Shown: piece by piece, positions 59,905 through 64,000 of the stretch
Layout of the letters: every line of letters begins with the position of its first letter
How positions within the stretch are numbered: position 1 is the stretch's first letter
Assembly: GCA_032161045.1 (NCBI GenBank)
Contig: JAVHTH010000014.1
Strand: one strand, 5' to 3'
Length of the DNA: 64,000 nt
Origin: Fervidibacter sinensis
Lineage (GTDB): Bacteria; Armatimonadota; Fervidibacteria; Fervidibacterales; Fervidibacteraceae
Notes under the pieces: generated by a model
Database searches by the model: none
What the model was told of the DNA's origin: nothing
What the model saw: only the letters and a program-made list of their open reading frames with translations
Position numbers and translations under genes: made by a program

Positions 59905-61530
59905 TCACCGCAAAACAAAAGCCCAAGCATCGGCGATAAGGTCATCGGGGATAGGAAAGTCAGTCACCGCCGTTTCGCCGAAACGCTTCGGAAGCGCAAA
60001 CCGAACGAGACTTCCTTTGCGTTTCTTGTCCCGCTGCATCGTTTCTGTCAAGGTAGCGATGTCAGGTTCGGGAACGGGTTCAGAAACTTCCTTGAGTTTT
60101 GTTGGCAATTCCAATGCCCTCAAAACTTCACTTTGCTCATCAAGCACCTCACGGTCGCACCACCCGAGCCGCCAAGCCAAATAGGCTTCGGCGGTCATGC
60201 CAATTGCCACTGCTTCACCGTGAAGGAGTTGAAAATTTGTTGCCGCTTCTAAAGCATGCCCGAAGGTGTGACCGTAGTTGAGGATCATTCGCAAGCCAGT
60301 TTGCTCCCGCTCATCCAAAGAGACGACGCTTGCCTTGACGGACGCTGAACGAGCGATAATCGCTCTGAGCGCGAGGGGGTGACGGCGCAAAATCAAATCG
60401 GCGTTGTCGCGCAAATATCGGAGCAACACAGGGTCAGCAATAACCCCATACTTGACAACTTCTGCGAGACCGGCAATAAAGGCTCGGTCGGGCATTGTCT
60501 TCAAAGTTATCAAGTCGCTGACGACAAGCGAGGGTTGATGAAAAGCGCCAACAAGGTTTTTAGCGTGAGGCAGATCAATTGCGGTTTTGCCTCCAATGGC
60601 GCTATCAACCATTGCGAGCAAAGTTGTCGGAATTTGGGCATAAGCGATTCCTCTCATGTAAGTCGCAGCGACGAAGCCGACCAAATCACCCACAACTCCA
60701 CCGCCGACAGCGAAAAGCGTGCCGTTGCGCGGCATCGCCATCTCAGCGAGCCAATGCCAAAGTGAAATCGCTTGATTAATGTTTTTGCTGGCTTCGCCCG
60801 AAGGAACGCTCTTTCGCTCAGACTTTCCCAACCTGCTCAGCCTTTCGCAAACGAGTTTTCCAGAACTTTCAACACTCTCATCATGAACGACAGCAAACGG
60901 TGGTTGCAAATTGCCTGCTTCGGCAATCCGTTCTATCCGCGAAAGCAAATCACTCCCAACAAGCACATGGTAACTTCGCTCTTGCAAATCAACGGTCACT
61001 GCGTCATCGTCGTTTTCTAATGCTCGCACCCATGCAAGAATCCGCTCAGCAATTTGGTCTGGGGTTTGACGACCGCAGTTGACGGTGAATTGAGCCTGAG
61101 TGTAAAAACGCTCTCGCTGCGACAGCAAAGTGGCAATGCGCCAGTATCGGTCGGCAAAGCCCTCAAGGAGCGGTCGGTCGCGAACCGTTGCCAAACGCTC
61201 GTAAAGCACATCAGTCGGGACACGAAGGTAAAAGTTGAGAGCCTTCGTCCGTAAAGCAGCCAAGTTTTCCGGAACAGTAGGCATCCCGCCGCCGGTGGCA
61301 ATCACAATTCGTTGTCGCTGCAACAGTTCTGTCAATAGTTCGCTTTCGGCTTTCCTAAAAGCGGCTTCACCTTCTTCGGCAAAAATCTGCGTGATCGGCT
61401 TCCCGAAACGCTGCATTATGAGTTCGTCGCTGTCAACGAACTCATATCCAAGTTTTTGCGCTAACGCTTTTCCGACGCTTGTTTTGCCGCTACCCATGAA
61501 ACCCCAAATTGCGATCGGCTTCGTGACCAT
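59905..61530 (-). CDS. aroKB: Fused shikimate kinase / 3-dehydroquinate synthase
   Basis: 541 residues from the ATG at 61530. The kinase part (1 to about 165) has GFMGSGKTSVGK, FVDSDELIMQRFGKPI, ATGGG and RDRPLL. The synthase part (about 180-541) has AVGGGVVGDLVGFVAATYMRGI, QIPTTLLAMVDSAIGGKTAID, LAEVVKYG, and NYGHTFGHALE with zinc-binding His. The two catalyse steps 5 and 2 of the shikimate pathway. Single-chain fusion of these two is known but not general. GGGTGATG precedes the start. Confidence 0.95.
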   Translation of the reverse strand: MVTKPIAIWGFMGSGKTSVGKALAQKLGYEFVDSDELIMQRFGKPITQIFAEEGEAAFRKAESELLTELLQRQRIVIATGGGMPTVPENLAALRTKALNFYLRVPTDVLYERLATVRDRPLLEGFADRYWRIATLLSQRERFYTQAQFTVNCGRQTPDQIAERILAWVRALENDDDAVTVDLQERSYHVLVGSDLLSRIERIAEAGNLQPPFAVVHDESVESSGKLVCERLSRLGKSERKSVPSGEASKNINQAISLWHWLAEMAMPRNGTLFAVGGGVVGDLVGFVAATYMRGIAYAQIPTTLLAMVDSAIGGKTAIDLPHAKNLVGAFHQPSLVVSDLITLKTMPDRAFIAGLAEVVKYGVIADPVLLRYLRDNADLILRRHPLALRAIIARSASVKASVVSLDEREQTGLRMILNYGHTFGHALEAATNFQLLHGEAVAIGMTAEAYLAWRLGWCDREVLDEQSEVLRALELPTKLKEVSEPVPEPDIATLTETMQRDKKRKGSLVRFALPKRFGETAVTDFPIPDDLIADAWAFVLR

Positions 61531-61589
61531 GAGCATCACCCAAAATCGTTGAGCGTTGAGAGTTGCTCGTTAAGCGAGTGAAAGCCAAT

Positions 61590-62114
61590 TTAGTTTGCAA
61601 AATTCCCAAGCGGTTTGTAATCGCCAATCCATTTCACTCGCAACACCTTTGCAAACCTTGTGCGAACCAAAAACTCGTAAAGCCTTTTGTCTGCTGTCCA
61701 AAAGGTGGCTTTGCGCTGACTTACAAAGTGAAGGTAAACAGCGTCGTAAAAACTCACGCTGAAACCCATTGCCCAACGAGCGACATCGGTGTAAAGCCAA
61801 CCTCAGTCATGGGAGTGCAAATGCCAGTTTGACAAAGCGAGCAAACCTTTAACTCGGCTCAAAGTCTCTTGTGCCTGAGTTTTGGTGAGCCTTTTTGCGT
61901 GAACCGCTTTGACCAACCCTCCGCTAACTTCAAAAAGCCAAATGTCGGGAACATGGATGGTAACCCTTCCCGTCACAATGTCCTCATAAAGCCAGTCTGT
62001 GCGCCTACATAGTTCAATGGGTTCATCCCTCAGAAACCAAAGCAGCGAAACCGACGCGTTCAGAACGAACCTATTTTCTTGGATTTGCTCTTTCGCTTCG
62101 GTTTGCTGTCCCAT
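61590..62114 (-). pseudogene. VapC-type PIN-domain toxin, interrupted by an in-frame stop
   Basis: The first 103 codons read FVLNASVSLLWFLRDE, then VPDIWLFEVSGGLVKAVHAKRLTKTQAQETL, a PIN domain. A TGA at 61803-61805 stops it, yet the same frame continues GWLYTDVARWAMGFSVSFYDAVYL, ATFWTADKRLYEFL to a stop at 61590, which is the rest of a PIN domain with its FYDA and TADKR acidic residues. The first conserved Asp (normally DAS) is Asn19 here, so the nuclease centre was probably lost too. TGA is used as an ordinary stop elsewhere in the window. Confidence 0.82.
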
Positions 62115-62321
62115 CCTCTCATCGCCTCTCTCATTTCAAGCAAGGCTTCATAAGCGCCTCCACCTTTAACAGCGCCGTATTTGCGCCACCATTCAGAGAA
62201 CTCATCATAGCATCGTTTTTGCCTTCTCTTGCGCTTCGCGAATCAAAGCGATTGATCTCTCAACGGCTTGCTGCCATTCTTCATCCGTCCAAATTCGGTC
62301 TTTCCTTCGCTTTTTAAGCAT
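62060..62321 (-). pseudogene. VapB-like antitoxin with a homopolymer frameshift
   Basis: The ATG at 62321 is preceded by AAAGGAGGG. Its frame reads MLKKRRKDRIWTDEEWQQ to QEKAK and ends at 62205 after 38 codons. At an A5 run (T5 on the plus strand, 62216-62220) the frame one base on continues as RCYDEFSEWWRKYGAVKGGG, AYEALLEMREAMRGWDSKP and a basic end, stopping at 62060 inside the toxin start. With four As the two parts would join. Slippage mutation, an assembly error, or phase variation are all possible. Confidence 0.7.
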
Positions 62322-62380
62322 AACAAAAAGTCCCTCCTTTCGCTTTAGCGGGAATTTGCCTTTCAAATTGTTGGACGGTG

Positions 62381-64000
62381 TCATCGGTTTTGCAACTTTG
62401 CTGCGAAGGCTTGAAGGAGTTGTTTCGCAATTGGGACAGCAACTTCTCCTCCATGCCCCGCTTCTTCAACCATTACGCACAAAGCGATTTGTGGGTCATC
62501 AGTGGGTGCAAAGGCTATGAACCAAGCATGAGTTTTTGCACCCTTGCGGTGTTCAGACGAACCGGTTTTGCCTGCAACCTTTATGGGCAGATCCGCCAAC
62601 AAACGAGCAGTGCCACCTGAACCGTAAACGGCAGCCATCATGCCTTGCTTGACAGCATTCCAAACAGAGACCGGTGCATCAATGCGGTGAAGAACCTCAG
62701 GGCGCACTCTTTTCAAAATTCGCCCATTGCTGCCTCTTATTTCCTTGACGAGATGGGGTCGGTAAATGACGCCGTTGTTTGCAATGGAGCAAGCAACTAA
62801 AGCCATTTGAATCGGCGTTGCTGAAAGGTAGCCTTGCCCTATTGACATGTTTGCGGTGTCGCCGCCATACCAGCGCTCTCGGTATCGCTCCCGCTTCCAT
62901 CTCGGTGTCGGTAAAACACCTTTGCTCTCACCCGGCAAGTCAACGCCTGTTTTTGCTCCCAAACCCATTAATGAAGCGACGCGAGCCAACTTGTCCGGAC
63001 CGACAGCAAGACCGAGAGTGTAGAAGTAAGTGTCACAAGATTGACCGATCGCTTTCGTCAAGTCAACAGTTCCGTGCCGCCGCCAGCACCGGAAGAACCG
63101 ACGACCAACGACACGACCTCCATTGCAGTTTATGCGAGTTCTTGAAGAGGCTTTGCCGTGAAGCAAGGCAGCCACAGCGGTCACAACTTTGAAGGTGGAA
63201 CCCGGTGGATGAGCCGTTGAAATCGCTCGGTTTTGCAACGGATGAGCCCTGTGGGAAACGAGCCAGCGCCAAAGTTGGGGCTTAATGCCTTTGCTGAACC
63301 AGTTAGGGTCAAAAGTTGGTGAGGAAGCCATCACCAAAACCTCGCCAGTTTTGGGGTCTAAAGCCACAATTGCACCTCGCTTACCCTGCAAAGCATTCTC
63401 CGCGACTTTTTGCAGGTCCAAATCAAGGGTCGTCACTAAAGTCTGACCGGGCTGTGCGGGTTCGCGACGAAGCCTTCTTATGGGAGCACCCCTCGCGTCT
63501 ACTTCAACGACCTCACGACCATGCTCGCCCTGCAATTCCCGGTCGTAGACCCTTTCAAGCCCCATCTTCCCCGTCCAGTCAAAAAGTTCCAAATCCTTGC
63601 GCTGACTTAATTCCTCCTCTGTAACTGCCCCGACATGACCGAGGACATGAGCAGCCAACTTGCCATTTGGGTAGCGGCGAATTGGTTCTTCCAGAACGAT
63701 TATGCCAGGAAGTTCCCAATTTCGTTCCAAAACCCTCGTGACCGTCACGAAGTCGGCTCCTACGAGTAAACGGATTGGCTCAAACAGCGGGACTTTGTTG
63801 GTTCGGATTTTTGCAATAGCATTGTCAAGGGTTTCCCGTGGAATGCCGATCACCTTACATATTGCGTCAGGGTCAGCGCTATCTGTTGAAAACTCTGCCG
63901 GAAACAAAGCGATGTTGAAGGAAGGTTCATTGGTGGCGAGGATTTTACCGTTTCTGTCAAGTATTTCGCCCCTCGGTGCTCTCGTGACGATTGCGCGCAA
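62381..64000 (-). CDS. mrdA: Penicillin-binding protein 2 (transpeptidase), N-terminus beyond the window
   Basis: 540 codons are visible; the reading frame is open to the right edge and the N-terminal membrane anchor is missing. Dimerisation domain: RGEILDRNGKILATNEPSFNI, RRYPNGKLAAHVLGHVG, MGLERVYDRELQGEHGRE. Transpeptidase: PPGSTFK with active Ser268, GQSCDTYF for the SxN motif (with Asp for Asn), KTGS at 478. PBP2 builds the side wall during elongation with RodA. Numbering is from the window edge. Confidence 0.92.
   Translation of the reverse strand: MRAIVTRAPRGEILDRNGKILATNEPSFNIALFPAEFSTDSADPDAICKVIGIPRETLDNAIAKIRTNKVPLFEPIRLLVGADFVTVTRVLERNWELPGIIVLEEPIRRYPNGKLAAHVLGHVGAVTEEELSQRKDLELFDWTGKMGLERVYDRELQGEHGREVVEVDARGAPIRRLRREPAQPGQTLVTTLDLDLQKVAENALQGKRGAIVALDPKTGEVLVMASSPTFDPNWFSKGIKPQLWRWLVSHRAHPLQNRAISTAHPPGSTFKVVTAVAALLHGKASSRTRINCNGGRVVGRRFFRCWRRHGTVDLTKAIGQSCDTYFYTLGLAVGPDKLARVASLMGLGAKTGVDLPGESKGVLPTPRWKRERYRERWYGGDTANMSIGQGYLSATPIQMALVACSIANNGVIYRPHLVKEIRGSNGRILKRVRPEVLHRIDAPVSVWNAVKQGMMAAVYGSGGTARLLADLPIKVAGKTGSSEHRKGAKTHAWFIAFAPTDDPQIALCVMVEEAGHGGEVAVPIAKQLLQAFAAKLQNR

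Noticed and set aside
61803..61805. The in-frame TGA in the PIN gene could mean recoded UGA or selenocysteine.
   Set aside because: TGA ends many well-defined genes here (for example sufU, ridA, clpX), there is no SECIS-like context I can identify, and the neighbouring antitoxin is also broken.

Overview
The window is about 64 kb of bacterial chromosome at roughly 50% G+C. It reads as an environmental, probably thermophilic, heterotroph of the Armatimonadota type; a Fervidibacteria-like lineage is my best guess. Pointers are a prepilin with a GFTLIELL head and an H-X9-DG-type tail, a DUF6785-type membrane protein, several unrelated glycoside hydrolases, Gfo/Idh/MocA oxidoreductases, a DUF4129 protein, NurA, a UPF0182 protein and a fused shikimate kinase/dehydroquinate synthase. 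This is inferred from gene content; no rRNA or tRNA gene was seen. Genes lie on both strands in short operons with clear GGAGG- or GAGGTG-type ribosome binding sites and many 4-base stop/start overlaps.

Layout. 1-8.7 kb: UPF0145 fragment, zinc-finger/TM2-like protein, secretin-N-like and TadG-like surface proteins, SufU with a coupled zinc-binding anti-sigma-like protein, a GH36-type alpha-galactosidase, a DNA methyltransferase overlapping an unrecognised gene with a DHH-like motif, and a polysaccharide deacetylase. 8.8-16.6 kb: oxidoreductase, cyclophilin-like protein, thioredoxin-like protein, PanB with a mutarotase-like protein, slipin with an RDD protein, RidA and an M20 peptidase. 16.6-28.2 kb: a carbohydrate region (GH106-like, GH29, GH51) interspersed with a GNAT acetyltransferase, an HpcH/HpaI aldolase, a prepilin and the DUF6785-type protein. 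28.3-43.3 kb: NurA, polyprenyl diphosphate synthase, NDK, NuoN, membrane proteins, asparaginase, L25, Pth, a packed operon (cytidylate-kinase-like, IspE, HD-GYP, membrane protein, MobA-like) and HisC. 43.4-50.8 kb: the protein-quality block tig - NmrA-like - clpP - clpX - lon. 51-64 kb: a TAT-exported oxidoreductase, a metal/redox operon (permease, thioredoxin, Cys-rich protein, a 31-residue zinc-ribbon ORF, TauE/SafE, FmdE-like), UPF0182, AroKB and penicillin-binding protein 2.

Mobile and decayed parts. Two toxin-antitoxin loci are broken. A DUF433/DUF5615 pair at 45.8-46.6 kb has a frameshifted toxin that also carries a 136-bp MITE-like element with matching 5-bp target duplications. A VapBC pair at 61.6-62.3 kb has a frameshifted antitoxin and a toxin with an in-frame stop and a lost catalytic Asp. 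Intergenic gaps hold a recurrent family of double-hairpin repeats and a second, two-copy inverted-repeat family. No CRISPR array, prophage or transposase gene was seen.
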